From Amborella trichopoda (taxonomy: Eukaryota > Streptophyta > Magnoliopsida > Amborellales > Amborellaceae): 64,000 nucleotides of DNA. The position numbers and the translations under genes were made by a program. The stretch covers positions 1,837,933-1,901,932 of the forward strand of contig NW_006497600.1 of the NCBI RefSeq assembly GCF_000471905.2. The letters run 5' to 3'. Below, in pieces: positions 52,601-60,760 of this stretch (its first letter is position 1; each line of letters opens with the position of its first letter). The notes under the pieces were generated by a model, which searched no databases, was not told where the DNA came from, and was given only the letters and a program-made list of their open reading frames with translations.

Positions 52601-55600
52601 GTAGTGCAATGAGCAGAATGAAAGGGGACTCTGACATTTAACAAGTAAAATGCTGTGCAGTCAGACTGCGCTTCCATAGTCAGAAAACATGTACCAGCAT
52701 GATTAATTTAAATTTTTCCAAAAATGTACAACTACAAGTGTTTGCATCAAGAACTACTTGAAAAAAATATAACTGACAGCTTCCTTTTAGATTGCTATCA
52801 TTATGTACAGTACACATCATCACATAAATCATCTGCACTCTAAAAACTAATTGATGAAAGGATTCACAGGGCAAGGTAAATGTAACATGCAAGCAATATT
52901 CTACATGTACACTCAACTGTCCACTGTTAACGGCATTCCTCAGCTCAAGTCCATCAATATCCACCAAAAGAAGGGAATAAATCTCAACCATCTAATATCG
53001 AGAACCAACAGTTGATACATGTGGTGTACTGTTTTAATTTATTTTATTTTATTTTGACAAGGTTACATAGGAATGGATCTTGAGACGTAGTGCTATGAAA
53101 ACCCAGCTGCTACCATCTTAACCCAAGCCCGATACATGTGGTGTACTGTTTGCAATGCTACTTGTTCCATAATGAACTTACACATAGAAGAAAATAAAAC
53201 GAAAGAAAAATATAACTAAAAATTTAATGATGATTCAAAGTCAGAAGCTATAAATTAGTGAAAACGAGAAGCAACAATTATTTTTCTTTCCTGTTGAAAC
53301 AAAGCTACATGTCATAACAAGAAATAACACTAGCCCCATTCAAATTCTTTTGTGGTAGACTTGGTTCAAAATTTCCTACAATAAAGAAGTTAACATAGAC
53401 TTTTTATTATCATCACCCGTCCAGATGGACAATTCAATTTCTGTATCATCTTAAATGTAGTTCTTTACTACAGTTACTAATGTTAAAAGTACATGACAAT
53501 AAAACTTGAATTTATTTCAATTTTGGAATATCAGAATAAATTACATCAAACAATAATATCGATTTTTTCAACAAGTCAAACAAAAATATTATATGAGTTA
53601 AATAATATGGCTTTCTTCTAAAAGTTTTGTTAAACTAGGTTAAATGGTTATGTAGCCAATGCATGGCTTAGATGAATGTCAATGATTAAATGCTTGGAAC
53701 ACATGCAATTAATCTTTTTCGATGTAGAAGGGTACAATTCATTATTAGTAGAACAACAAAAACTTGCAGGAGACACCTGATTGGGACAAGGAAACATGCT
53801 CGTCTAAGCACATAAATCGGATGAAACCCAGGGAATGAATGTTAGTTTTAGTAAATGGCCTAGTGACCCAAGGAAGGGAGCCTAATGTCAATGAAGACTG
53901 ACAGCATCGGAAACAAGTCTCACATTTTCAATCTGATAAATCTCCAAGGTAAAAAAATCCATGTGTAAGGTGGAAGTGAGGTATGAGTCACGATTTAGCT
54001 CTCTAATGAGATGCCACAAAATCTATAGGTAAATAAGCTCAACAAATAACCACATCGCTACCATTTGAGCCATTCATTTCAGCATCTCTACAATATCTTA
54101 CAATGGTGATTAGGACCCAATATCCATTGGTTCCAACACCTATAGGGCAAGGGCAACTCCCAACCACTCCCTATAAGAATTGGTGAGCCACATGATCTTC
54201 GGTAAGACAGCCCACCAAGGCACTACCCCACAGCTTTAGTTTCTCGACCTCCTTTGTTACGTTAGGGATATCAACTAGGGATTTGAACCAGAGGGCCAAA
54301 CGTCAAAATATTCAAGACAAAAATCAAATAAGCCAGTACTAGATCCCATTCTCAACCCCTCCTGCACCATCTTTCTCTTCTCACTCCTCCCTTTCTTGGG
54401 GAATGTCCTAGGATTCTTGTGATGCACGGTGCATTTAACTCCACCCTTCTATTTTCTAAAGTATGTCTCCTCTTCTTGTACGGTGGTGCCACTCTTGGTT
54501 TTGTACAAATCTTGTTCCACAATGATGTGCACAAAAAACCAACAGCCTCTATGAGCGAGACTTGATGGTCTCACTGACATAAACTTGTTCCATGCCTTCT
54601 ATTAACTTTTCAAACCCAACTAAAAAATGTTGATCTCAACTCTACTTTCAGATATTTCAAGCCTCCACAAATTAAATGTCCACGCAATTAACCTACTGGC
54701 TACTGCATTCCCCTCCCATAAACTTAAGGATGTGTTTGTTAAGTGGAAGAGGGAGCTGCCAAAGCCGCTTCTGCAGAAGTGGAAACCGACCCATTTCCAT
54801 CATTTGGCATGGAAGGGGCCGCTTCCACAATAAAAGTTGTTATCAAAGCAGCAAGGAAGGCTGCCCTTTCATGCTTGAGCTTCCACTACCCCGTAACAAA
54901 TGCAGGAGCGCACGGTTGGCAGAACTAGGATCTTCCACTTCCCAAAAGTTCCGTTGGTCAAACATGCCGTACCCTAAATGACTCCCAACTGCTGATACAT
55001 GGTGCGGGAAACCAGTATTGAGAATCTACTGTCTTCTACAACCTTGTGATGCTCCATTCTATGCTTCAACAATTCAGTTTGAGAGCAGACTCTCCAATTC
55101 TTTTAATATCAAACTTCATTATAAATACTGAATCCACCTCAAAACAAAGACAGGACCTGTGTTACACCAGTACTCAACTTGATAACCTCTATTAGAACTT
55201 TGACTTTTTAGATTTAACATCATCCATTAGAAAAGTAGTACAATAGTATTTCTCTACGCATATGAGTCCCCTCAGTTCATCTTAATTGTGGAAACCATAT
55301 AAATGCGTTGGAATTCCTGATGCCAAAACTTGGTCACTTTAGAGTTCACTTGGCCAAAAAATACCTAATGGGAAATGTATTTCTTTGGTTGCTTCTACTC
55401 CAACTTCCACAGAAACCACCCAGGTGTTCACTAGAACTGGATTTCAGAGCTACAGGTAACTTTTCTTGCCAAGGTTGTTGGGGTTCAGGGTAAAAGTGTT
55501 AAGTCAGGTACGTAGAAGTCATTGTGTACATGGAGGATATCCAGTAAATTTCACAAGATCCGAAAGTTTTTATGTTCATAAGGAGGCCAATTCTGGCCTA

Positions 55601-56234
55601 ACTTATTGGTCTGTAGTGTTTTAACTGCTTTCCGGGATAATATTGATGCTGATGAAAATCAATACAGTGAAAATAACTGGGCAGAACAAAACATAGAAAC
55701 CAAAACCTATTATTTCTGTTATTTCACCTTTATGACATCTAAAATCCGCCAAAAATGACATGCATGAATTAAATATTGATTGAAATAACTGTATATTCGT
55801 GTCTAGTTAAGCATCTTTTACATTTGCTCGTACATGTGACAAAGGCCACTTCGCGAAATAACCAAAAACTGAATTCAATAAATCCATTACCCTCAAATTT
55901 CAGATAGAGAATACCCTTGTTCACAACATCACAAGGAAAACACCTCAATCTACATCACCTAACTTGTACGATTTTTCTTTCATTAAAAAAACCAGCACCA
56001 CAAGCATAAAAGATAACCATAAAAAATCAATAATACACTGAACATGAAGAATGGAATAAAAAAATACAGTAAAACTCGTTTCCATGGAAAATAAAGTAAC
56101 GGGAAAATAAATTAACATTGCATGGAATATCGTACCTGGATAAGCTCGTTCAGAACCGACTCATAGTTCGATTCATTCAAGTCATTGATCAAGAAGCTAA
56201 TCAGGCTTATCACAGTGGAAGCGAAAGGAATCAT
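12833..56234 (-). CDS. NOT1: CCR4-NOT complex subunit 1 (NOT1/CNOT1), whole gene, 51 coding exons
   Basis: NOT1 is the large scaffold of the CCR4-NOT complex, which shortens mRNA poly(A) tails and represses translation in the cytoplasm. Reading the exons in order on the minus strand gives 7272 nt, 2423 codons plus TAA (stop at 12833-12835). Plant NOT1 proteins are about 2400 residues, so the length fits. All exon lengths sum in frame across each split codon. Every intron ends in AG and 48 of 50 start with GT. Recognisable family stretches occur throughout, for example [92 protein letters not shown] and [21 protein letters not shown] chose ATG at 56234 because the family starts M(I/L)PFSST; an in-frame ATG lies nine bases upstream (56243). 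Exon coordinates are given in the block entries. The identity is near certain; single exon edges could be off by a few bases. Confidence 0.97.
13557..13958 (+). mobile_element. Repeat family A, copy 5 (full length)
   Basis: About 400 bp in NOT1 intron 49. It starts GGGTGTGGTTTCCATAAGG and ends GTTGCAACCTTATATAAAC. Both flanks are (TA)n, which hints at insertion into a TA run. It is the best copy for defining the ends. Confidence 0.75.
13975..14346. mobile_element. MITE with inverted ends, right end in gap 1
   Basis: The left end CCTTTAAAGTGCTCAACATT is matched in reverse complement by the right end ATATTGAGCACTTTAAGG, which stops at the N run. The interior holds a small palindrome around GATGTGACGTCACCC. 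About 340 bp, non-coding, in NOT1 intron 49. Confidence 0.65.
14347..14670. other. Assembly gap 1 (324 N)
   Basis: Run of N in NOT1 intron 49. Exons 49 and 50 join in frame without it, so it need not hide coding sequence. The right edge is an odd ACGT-rich tract followed by (TA)n. Confidence 0.99.
14884..15180 (+). mobile_element. Repeat family D, copy 2
   Basis: In NOT1 intron 49, just right of gap 1 and its (TA)n tract. Very similar to copy 1 for its first 110 bp, then diverging in AT-rich sequence, and ending ATTAAGAGACCTACATTTTT. Confidence 0.7.
16622..17060 (-). repeat. Degenerate tandem array of the NOT1 exon 46 end and its donor site
   Basis: The exon 46/intron 46 junction (17014-17060; gene strand CCCATGCCTC...CTTAAAG then GTGATTGCTAGAATGACC) recurs four more times in the intron, at about 16912-16960, 16830-16880, 16735-16780 and 16622-16690. 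Each keeps a form of CCCATGC..., and most keep GTGATTGCTAA.ATGACC. Spacing is about 80-110 bp. Confidence 0.7.
18448..18836 (-). repeat. Tandem duplication that copies part of NOT1 exon 44
   Basis: Unit one (about 18448-18661) holds the acceptor side of the real exon 44. Unit two (about 18662-18836) holds a near copy whose decoy acceptor would start an exon at 18711 (reads [16 protein letters not shown]). Unit two lacks the real donor region, so it cannot act as a full exon. Inside, a 40-bp block (CTCCATTAGAGGAG with a T run) is repeated again. Confidence 0.8.
19172..25641 (-). CDS. NOT1: NOT1 exons 29-42: central connector region (residues 1445-2003)
   Basis: Exons: 29, 25480-25641; 30, 25160-25398; 31, 24734-24869; 32, 24511-24642; 33, 24351-24395; 34, 24161-24238; 35, 23959-24075; 36, 22483-22609; 37, 22274-22377; 38, 22009-22146; 39, 21631-21723; 40, 19911-20057; 41, 19380-19490; 42, 19172-19219. 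Exons 30-31 are a Ser/Pro/Gly-rich disordered stretch. Exons 32-42 return to helical family sequence ([72 protein letters not shown]). Exons 33 and 42 are very short (45 and 48 nt) and would be easy for gene predictors to miss. Confidence 0.92.
19565..19835. mobile_element. Possible MITE with GGTCC-rich ends in NOT1 intron 40
   Basis: GC-richer ends (CCAAGCCGGTCCGGTCC at the left; GACTGGATTGGGCCAGACC and ACCCCAAACCAGTTTAAC at the right) enclose an AT-rich centre. The ends are only loosely complementary. Similar layout to 23655-23905. Confidence 0.35.
20058..21630. other. NOT1 intron 39 (1.6 kb)
   Basis: No gene, known repeat or clear structure recognised. Short open frames on both strands look like chance. 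Confidence 0.6.
23655..23905. mobile_element. Possible MITE in NOT1 intron 35
   Basis: About 250 bp with a left end containing GTTTTCAAAAACCAGATCAG and a right end that reads GTTTTAAAAAGTGGATCGAA on the other strand. GC-rich flanks, AT-rich centre, non-coding. Confidence 0.4.
26439..27922 (-). CDS. NOT1: NOT1 exons 23-28: linker and CNOT9-binding domain (residues 1171-1444)
   Basis: Exons: 23, 27680-27922; 24, 27441-27581; 25, 27245-27330; 26, 27049-27154; 27, 26875-26970; 28, 26439-26588. Exon 23 opens with [20 protein letters not shown] and then turns Ser/Gln-rich. Exons 25-28 (about residues 1300-1444) carry [44 protein letters not shown] and [16 protein letters not shown]. These mark the DUF3819 helical bundle that binds NOT9/RQCD1. 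The introns here are short. Confidence 0.94.
26692..26788 (-). mobile_element. tRNA-derived SINE head fragment in NOT1 intron 27
   Basis: On the minus strand there is a tRNA-like 5-prime part: an A-box-like CATAGTTGGAAGGC followed by CACCTGTTGGTTGAACC and a B-box-like TGGGTTAGAACCC. The other end has another box-like stretch GGTTCGAACC. No T or A tail is clear, so this may be a truncated SINE. A tRNA gene is ruled out by poor stems. Confidence 0.4.
28084..32063 (-). CDS. NOT1: NOT1 exons 18-22: CAF1-binding MIF4G domain (residues 978-1170)
   Basis: Exons: 18, 31918-32063; 19, 31693-31801; 20, 31447-31593; 21, 28305-28352 (only 48 nt); 22, 28084-28212. Key stretches are [73 protein letters not shown] and [18 protein letters not shown]. 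This is the most conserved part of NOT1 and docks the deadenylase CAF1 (and through it CCR4). No key segment is missing. The 3.1-kb intron 28353-31446 splits it. Confidence 0.95.
29818..30152. mobile_element. MITE with about 45-bp inverted ends in NOT1 intron 20
   Basis: The left end (GTTGACATTAGAGGGTAC...AATTTTCATTTCGCGAAGG) pairs with the right end (CCTTGAGCGAAATGAAAATC...CTCTCTAATGCAAG). About 335 bp in all, with no coding capacity. Confidence 0.6.
31078..31370. mobile_element. GCCTAGGCGG-type element, short copy
   Basis: Both sides carry the motif (CTGCCTAGGCGGGG near 31100; CCCGCCTAGGCGGCC near 31332), with GGTGCCCACCTCC and an AT-rich, partly (TA)n centre. It shares this motif and layout with the 1-kb element at 37433-38487. 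Confidence 0.45.
32171..33573 (-). CDS. NOT1: NOT1 exons 15-17: Pro/Ser/Gln-rich linker (residues 851-977)
   Basis: Exons: 15, 33376-33573; 16, 33163-33277; 17, 32171-32238. The protein is low-complexity and likely disordered ([40 protein letters not shown]). It ends in the conserved [18 protein letters not shown], the usual lead-in to the CAF1-binding domain. Exon 16 ends in G and exon 17 supplies G TTT, so the codon is completed. Intron 14, just upstream, is the longest of the gene (33574-40713). Confidence 0.9.
32452..32800 (-). mobile_element. Repeat family A, copy 6
   Basis: Inverted copy in NOT1 intron 16, from AGGTGCACCTTAAAATCC to GTTGACACCCTTGTAAACTG. It has diverged in the middle. 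Confidence 0.6.
36118..36510. mobile_element. MITE with GTGTCT ends, copy 1
   Basis: Left end GTGTCTCAACTGTGTCAAC; the right end, read on the other strand, is TGTGTCTTAGCTGTGTCGCC. About 393 bp, non-coding. A second element with like ends and the same length is at 48924-49318, although their middles differ. Confidence 0.5.
36530..37310 (+). other. Probable mitochondrial DNA insert (NUMT)
   Basis: About 780 bp with clearly higher GC than its surroundings and the texture of plant mitochondrial intron or spacer DNA (for example CTACCGCTACGCCCTAGAAA, GGGTAAGTGGGATCCACCGC, CAATGTACGGCGGAAAGC). From memory this resembles sequence of plant mitochondrial nad-gene introns, but I cannot search. An open frame at 36608-36907 would be incidental. 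It could instead be part of an unknown transposon. Confidence 0.55.
37433..38487. mobile_element. Non-autonomous DNA element with GCCTAGGCGG-rich ends, 1.05 kb
   Basis: The ends are inverted: left CAATGTTCAATAAGTCG then GGCGGCCGCCT; right, on the other strand, CAATGTTCAGAAAGTCGG then CCGCCTGATT. Just inside each end lie several GCCTAGGCGG-type motifs. The middle is AT-rich with direct repeats (ATTATTTAATAAGAA..., twice) and no transposase. The superfamily is not known. Confidence 0.6.
38650..39400 (+). mobile_element. RTE-clade LINE, 3-prime end
   Basis: Plus-strand translation gives the tail typical of plant RTE-type LINEs: [63 protein letters not shown]. It ends with TTGGGATAAGGCTCGTGATGATGA, and a TGATGA-type tail is a mark of the RTE clade. 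The frame changes several times and stops occur. Only the last part of the reverse-transcriptase protein is present (5-prime truncated), so it is a dead copy. Confidence 0.75.
39650..39880. repeat. AT-rich minisatellite, unit about 52 bp
   Basis: Unit GACATGTATAAACATATAAA followed by TGACATGTATAAACATATAT and CTAATATCC, repeated about three to four times, with a smaller ~20-bp period inside, then (TA)n. The long minus-strand open frame here ([12 protein letters not shown]-like) is only the repeat read through. Confidence 0.85.
40714..46985 (-). CDS. NOT1: NOT1 exons 11-14: tristetraprolin-binding MIF4G-like region (residues 620-850)
   Basis: Exons: 11, 46732-46985; 12, 45339-45442; 13, 41038-41132; 14, 40714-40953. 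The reading includes [46 protein letters not shown] and [17 protein letters not shown], which match the domain that binds tristetraprolin in animals (CNOT1_TTP_bind). Plants lack a plain TTP orthologue, so the partner here is unknown. Split codons: exon 11 ends in AG, exon 12 starts with G (Arg); exon 12 ends in G, exon 13 starts with GC (Gly). Gap 46296-46498 lies in intron 11, so no coding sequence is missing. Exon 13 has a duplicated acceptor region. Confidence 0.93.
41111..41244 (-). repeat. 67-bp tandem duplication over the NOT1 exon 13 acceptor
   Basis: Two nearly identical 67-bp units (41111-41177, 41178-41244) each carry the acceptor GATGCAG followed by GCTCCCTTATAAAG. The true exon start is 41132. 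Use of the copy at 41199 would add 67 nt, shift the frame and meet TGA within the added piece. Confidence 0.9.
42240..42745. mobile_element. Possible DNA element with ACTCGG-rich ends
   Basis: Left end AGTGTTAGAAACCACTACTCGG and CCGAGTACTCGGCCCGAGTC; the right end on the other strand starts GGTGTTTGACTACTTG and includes CTCGGGCCGAGTCCGAG. The AT-rich middle of about 300 bp is non-coding. Related GC-rich ends are seen at 34390-34480, 40420-40500 and 45000-45170. Confidence 0.45.
43241..43430. repeat. Tandem duplication, unit about 95 bp
   Basis: Two copies from GTTCTGCA(C/G)AAGGCCTCC to GAGAG(C/A)(A/G)ACAGGTTG, at about 43243-43335 and 43338-43430, nearly identical. The overlapping open frames on both strands owe their length to this repeat. 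Confidence 0.85.
46296..46498. other. Assembly gap 2 (203 N)
   Basis: Run of N in NOT1 intron 11. The right edge (46499-46592) is ACGT-rich, low-complexity sequence running into (TA)n. Confidence 0.99.
47072..52547 (-). CDS. NOT1: NOT1 exons 2-10: N-terminal HEAT-repeat region (residues 34-619)
   Basis: Exons in gene order: 2, 52247-52547; 3, 51898-52126; 4, 51199-51538; 5, 50927-51040; 6, 50657-50785; 7, 50390-50575; 8, 50052-50246; 9, 47378-47515; 10, 47072-47197. This is the helical N-terminal arm (HEAT-like repeats). In the human protein this arm binds CNOT10/CNOT11. The CNOT1_HEAT domain seen in databases should fall at about residues 405-575, around [20 protein letters not shown] and [11 protein letters not shown]. 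Introns 2 and 3 begin GCAAGT instead of GT. The frame leaves no choice: shifting either one to the nearby GT breaks the reading into the next exon. The intron between exons 8 and 9 is 2.5 kb. Confidence 0.93.
47516..50051. other. NOT1 intron 8 (2.5 kb)
   Basis: Apart from the GTGTC-ended element at 48924-49318 nothing is recognised. Several stretches (48360-48660, 49330-49790) have complex sequence but no protein I can name. Confidence 0.55.
48924..49318. mobile_element. MITE with GTGTC ends, copy 2
   Basis: Left end AGTGTCAAGTCACGTGTTGAC; right end on the other strand AGTGTCTGACATGTTGATG. About 394 bp, close to the length of 36118-36510, but only the ends look alike. Confidence 0.4.
52548..56135. 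other. NOT1 intron 1 (3.6 kb)
   Basis: Long first intron. It contains a MITE-like stretch (54722-54972) and otherwise unrecognised AT-rich DNA. A short direct repeat, GATACATGTGGTGTACTGTTT, occurs at about 53012 and 53129. No alternative first exon was recognised. Confidence 0.6.
54722..54972. mobile_element. Possible MITE in NOT1 intron 1
   Basis: Left end AAGGATGTGTTTGTTAAGTGG; the right end on the other strand is CGGCATGTTTGACCAACGG, with AAGTGGAA motifs on both sides. GC-richer than its surroundings, about 250 bp. The ends resemble the ATGTTTGGTT-type plant MITEs, but no target duplication is clear. Confidence 0.4.
56136..56234 (-). CDS. NOT1: NOT1 exon 1 (residues 1-33)
   Basis: This 99-nt exon begins ATG ATT CCT TTC GCT and reads [12 protein letters not shown], the conserved N-terminus of plant NOT1 (M(I/L)PFSSTV...). 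It ends in ...ELIQ with donor GTACGA, phase 0. It is cut off from exon 2 by a 3.6-kb first intron (52548-56135). Confidence 0.92.
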
Positions 56235-56430
56235 GATGCACATAAAGGAAGTTCGGAAATGACTTTGGTTTACGTTTTCACAATAATTAGGGTTAGCGAT
56301 TTCAGAGAGCGAGGGTTTGGGGTTTGCACAGCAAATGGATTATGGGATCAGAAATCTATCAACCTTCTCTCTCTCTCAAAATACTCCAACTTCGGGAAAG
56401 AGAGTAAAGCAAGCCACCCCTATTATAGCG
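56235..56430 (-). promoter_or_regulatory. NOT1 5-prime leader and probable core promoter
   Basis: Upstream of the start on the minus strand there is a TTAGGGTT octamer (56287-56294; AACCCTAA on the gene strand). It resembles the telo-box of many plant genes for translation and RNA functions. A pure GA run follows at about 56365-56377, a common plant 5-prime-UTR or core-promoter element. CTATAATA at about 56421-56428 is a weak TATA candidate. An extra in-frame ATG (56241-56243) precedes the chosen start by three codons. The transcription start cannot be placed from sequence alone. Confidence 0.4.
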
Positions 56431-56635
56431 TCCTGAAGATCTTTCTTGTAATGCCAACATTACCCTCTCAGCCACTGCCATATCTCATATCCAAAAGCAG
56501 CCAAAGTTTATGTGCTCCCGCGGGATCATATAGTCCATTCATTACCTTGGGTAAAACTCATTAAGTTTTTTTGAGACCCTAAATTTTGGGATATAAAATT
56601 CTCAAAATAGCAACTGGCCTCAAAAAAAAAAAATT

Positions 56636-57150
56636 AAAAAAATAGATTGTATACTATAGAAAGTATCATTACTATAAAGATGTCACAATTACTCACAGCT
56701 AATAGCAACTTACCTCAAAAAAAATGTAATTAAAAAAATATTAATGATCCTACTAAACTCTCCAAACCCACGTGTAGAGGACCTTAAATGCTCACTATTA
56801 AATTTGATGTAAATCTCTAAAAAAGTTATCACTTAGGTGTGAGACTTGATTTTTCTAGATATCAGTGTCAAATTTAATGGTGATCATTTGAAGTCCTACA
56901 TATATGGATGTGGGAGGGTCTTATATAATCATTACTCTTAAAAAAATAGATTGTATACTATGGAAAGTATCTTTACTACAAAGAGGTCACAATTACTCAC
57001 AGCTATTAAATATCAAATTGGATGGCTTGGGTATGCCGTGAAGTTCAAGATTTTATTTTATTTTTAACTCTCAGTCTAATTATAACAATCTCCGAACCAC
57101 TTAATTTGATATCTGATGGAGAAGAGTGACGGTGACCTTCTTTTACAAAA
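56636..57150. repeat. Direct repeats and family E-like remnant downstream of NOT1 promoter
   Basis: A block of about 70 bp (AGATTGTATACTATAGAAAG through GTCACAATTACTCACAGCT) occurs at 56640-56705 and again at 56945-57005. The second copy leads into sequence like one half of family E (GGTCACAATTACTCACAGCT; later GTGACGGTGACCTTCTTTTA). Probably one element inserted beside or into a duplicate of itself. Confidence 0.45.
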
Positions 57151-58007
57151 AAACAATTGTCTATTTGGATAATTTTCCATTAAAAAAAAAGGAAAAATCA
57201 AACACTATTTATAGCCTCAATAAAATATGATCATGATATTGAAACAAATACCATTTATAAGCTTTTTTTAATCATTTATAAACTTTTTGATAACCAAACT
57301 ATACAAAGAAAAATAAAATAAAAAATATATTAATAGATTGTCTATATTGGTACAAGAATGTCATAAAATCACATGTAGTCATTGTATGTGGGATATGACA
57401 GCTCTAAGTCAGTTGATTTCACTTTTCATGGCCATGGGTGATTATAATCTTCGTGTATTGATAACTTTCTAATATACAGCCCCAAAATAAAAGTGCTCGT
57501 CAATATTCATCACCATCGTTATCCAGCCTTACTCCAAATACTTGGTGTGGCTACGTGAAGATTATTCTACCATTGTGCTTTGTCAAAAGTTGTACCCCTT
57601 AGCCGAACTATGAGTCATCTGATATTTTCTCACTACTTCTACCAATGTAAAGCCTTCCCTTTGCTCTTTTAGAGTATTCCACTTATACCAAATCACTCTT
57701 ATGACTAGTGTGCTATGAGTTGATATTAAATATGACCAGACCTCCTTAATCAATTTTCTCATCAGCAATTGGAACTACCATTATGTCCCCTTGAATATAT
57801 TCATTCCAAATTCTATCGTTATATTTGTCTTGCAACTCGTTTGTTTCAATATCCTTATCTCATATATACTCATTACATAAATACATTGTTTATTGACTGC
57901 TCAACATTTATTCCCATAAAGTATGGCTAGCCTTAGGGAAACTTCGTATTCAATTTCATTGGTATACAACGTTCACATACAACTCGAAAAACATTCCAAT
58001 ATGTGAG

Positions 58008-58352
58008 TGATTTGCACAAGGTTACAACCTTATATTATCAAAATAAGGTGCAGCCCCAAACTTTGTCATTTAAGATTGCGTAAGAATCCATTTTTCATAT
58101 ATAATTATAAATTTGATACTAAATAAATTGTTAAAATTAAGCAGTTTTATAAACGCATGAAAATCTTGAAAATTGACGATGCAAATAATGTATTGCAAGA
58201 TGTATTATATTTTAAAATTTAAATATTTTTTCATTTTCTATATCCATATATCTCAATATCGAGATGATCAATTAGATGGTTTTCCAACATAAAAACAACC
58301 TTTTTCGACGGAATTTTAAAGTACACCTTAATTAACCTTATATAAATATTTT
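58008..58352 (+). mobile_element. Repeat family A, copy 7
   Basis: Starts TTTGCACAAGGTTACAACC and ends ACACCTTAATTAACCTTATA. It lies left of gap 3 and faces the inverted copy 8 on the other side. Confidence 0.65.
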
Positions 58353-58810
58353 TCTACTATTGTACAAATATTGTCTAAGAAATTGTCATTAATATCACAG
58401 TGCTTGAGGACTCAATTGTGTTTTTAAATACACACATGTGCTTCTAAATTGGATCCCATAAGTCTAAATCCAAAATATCATCCCAAATGGGTATTTTACA
58501 TAAGGGAGAACATCTATAGTACACTCCTACAAGAGTACATTATATCAGTTCCTAATGCATCATTTGATTCTTTTAACAAGTGACAATGTTAAAAAACTAT
58601 AGTGATCCATATGATCATGGCATCAGTAATATGCTCATGAGGTATCTTCTTCGAATCCATGGCATGTGGTTGGACCCACATTCATATTCACCGTTAACAT
58701 ATTGATGGCACGGCGATGCCCCTTATTATCATGAGGAAATTTTTTATATAAGGATGCTACCTTATAATGTTGAACTACGAATGCCCCTCAAAATCCATCG
58801 GAAAAAGGTA

Positions 58811-59307
58811 NNNNNNNNNNNNNNNNNNNNNNNNNNNNNNNNNNNNNNNNNNNNNNNNNNNNNNNNNNNNNNNNNNNNNNNNNNNNNNNNNNNNNNNNNN
58901 NNNNNNNNNNNNNNNNNNNNNNNNNNNNNNNNNNNNNNNNNNNNNNNNNNNNNNNNNNNNNNNNNNNNNNNNNNNNNNNNNNNNNNNNNNNNNNNNNNNN
59001 NNNNNNNNNNNNNNNNNNNNNNNNNNNNNNNNNNNNNNNNNNNNNNNNNNNNNNNNNNNNNNNNNNNNNNNNNNNNNNNNNNNNNNNNNNNNNNNNNNNN
59101 NNNNNNNNNNNNNNNNNNNNNNNNNNNNNNNNNNNNNNNNNNNNNNNNNNNNNNNNNNNNNNNNNNNNNNNNNNNNNNNNNNNNNNNNNNNNNNNNNNNN
59201 NNNNNNNNNNNNNNNNNNNNNNNNNNNNNNNNNNNNNNNNNNNNNNNNNNNNNNNNNNNNNNNNNNNNNNNNNNNNNNNNNNNNNNNNNNNNNNNNNNNN
59301 NNNNNNN
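58811..59307. other. Assembly gap 3 (497 N)
   Basis: Run of N in intergenic DNA between two opposed family A copies (58008-58352 and 59308-59540). No ACGT-rich edge here. Confidence 0.99.
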
Positions 59308-59540
59308 TAGTGTATTTTACAACATATTATCTATACTATTTATTTTCAAGATTTTCATATGTTTATGGACCTACTTGATTTTAATCATCTTTAAAATTTA
59401 TAATTTTATAATTAGATATAAAAATAGATTTTGAGATAATTCTAATAACCTTTGACATAAAAATTATAAACCATGATAAAATTTGAAGGTGTACATTGCC
59501 TCTACACCTATGGATGCATCCGTATGCAAACTGCACCTTT
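59308..59540 (-). mobile_element. Repeat family A, copy 8, cut by gap 3
   Basis: Inverted copy whose left part is lost in the N run. It retains ATTTATAATTTTATAATTAG, GATTTTGAGATAATTCTAAT and AAATTTGAAGGTGTAC. Confidence 0.65.
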
Positions 59541-60582
59541 ATTATAATGAAGCGATGATGATATATGAACATAATTTAGACCATGCTAGGGAAGGGGTTC
59601 AACCCTTGTGCCAATTTTAAGTTACTGATTTGTTTTTATATTTTGGATTATTTATTCCTATTGTTTCAGATATTTTTGGAAGGGAGATACAAGTTTTTTC
59701 TAGTTATCAGGGTTTGAGTGAGTTAGTCAACTAATTCAAACTAAAATGCACAACCACTTATTTCAGACCTGAAATTTCACATATCAATATTCTCGACCAC
59801 CATGATCACGAATTTGGAGAGAAGGAATTTTGAGGCTTATAAATAGTCATTTTTATTATATTAGAACTTTAACTATTTTTGTAGCTGCAAAATCCTGGAC
59901 CTAGAGTAAACTGTTGTAATTTAAAATGTGTTTCATATCCTAATCCATATAAACCACCATACGTCCAATGACACAAAGCGAACTTTCCCGTGGTTGAATT
60001 GCATGGCTTTATTATTTCATGCTACTTTGTGAGGCCTCTTAATCCGATTATGATCCAATCTTAAACCTATTTTCTAAAGCCGCCAATTATATGAAAGTCT
60101 TGAGAGATCTAGAAAGACTTTTAAGCATGTAGTGATGCACGAGTACAACTTGTGCCCCTCAAGAGCGTGCGAACCACTTATGTTGAAAGGCCCCATTTTC
60201 ACATGCATGCAAATGTTCAATTATCATGATTTGTTTTTCATTGAATTGTTCAGTTGTAGGAATCAAACTTGTGATGTAGTGTCGTTAATATCAATTGCTA
60301 ACCAATCAAGCCCAATCCCGAAAATATCGAAGGTGTTGGGTTCAACCTACGACCTCCCTTATTCAAGTAAGAAGCTATGGGAATCGCACACTTGTGAGCC
60401 AAGAAATGTGCTCTCATGTGACTAAACAACCATGGAGAACTTAACTTCTCCGTGGCCTTTTCTCCATGCCAATATTTATCTGTGAATTTCCCTCTCAATA
60501 TGTTAAATGATCACGCTAAATTCACAACTAAGAGCATGTGTAGATTCCACCAAAAAATCGTGCTCCTATATTTTCTCTATGG

Positions 60583-60760
60583 GTGGCAATGAGCCCGGAC
60601 CAGTAAAACGATTATGGGACCTGAATTCGGACCCATACCCGAACCCATTCGGGCCAGGCTCGGACCGAATTCGGAGGTATCTGACTCCATTCTCATCAAA
60701 GGTTAGGACTCCATTATCACCCAAAGGTAGGTGCCCAAATCCCCATTGACTTGCTACTTT
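60583..60760 (+). mobile_element. GGGTGGCAATG-type repeat remnant
   Basis: Starts GGGTGGCAATGAGCCCGGAC and is rich in CGGACC and CCCGAACCC phrases. A sister remnant starts GGGTGGCAATGGACCTGG at 62186 (to about 62400). Such GGGTGGCAA ends are common on plant hAT-like non-autonomous elements; that assignment is from memory. Confidence 0.35.

Noticed and set aside
56118-56564. 148-codon plus-strand frame over the NOT1 start
   Set aside because: It lies antisense to NOT1 exon 1 and its leader and resembles no protein I know.
58754-59434. Long open frames across runs of N (also at 14283-14790 and 46239-46640)
   Set aside because: Their length comes from undefined residues in the gaps; the sequenced parts show no coding character.
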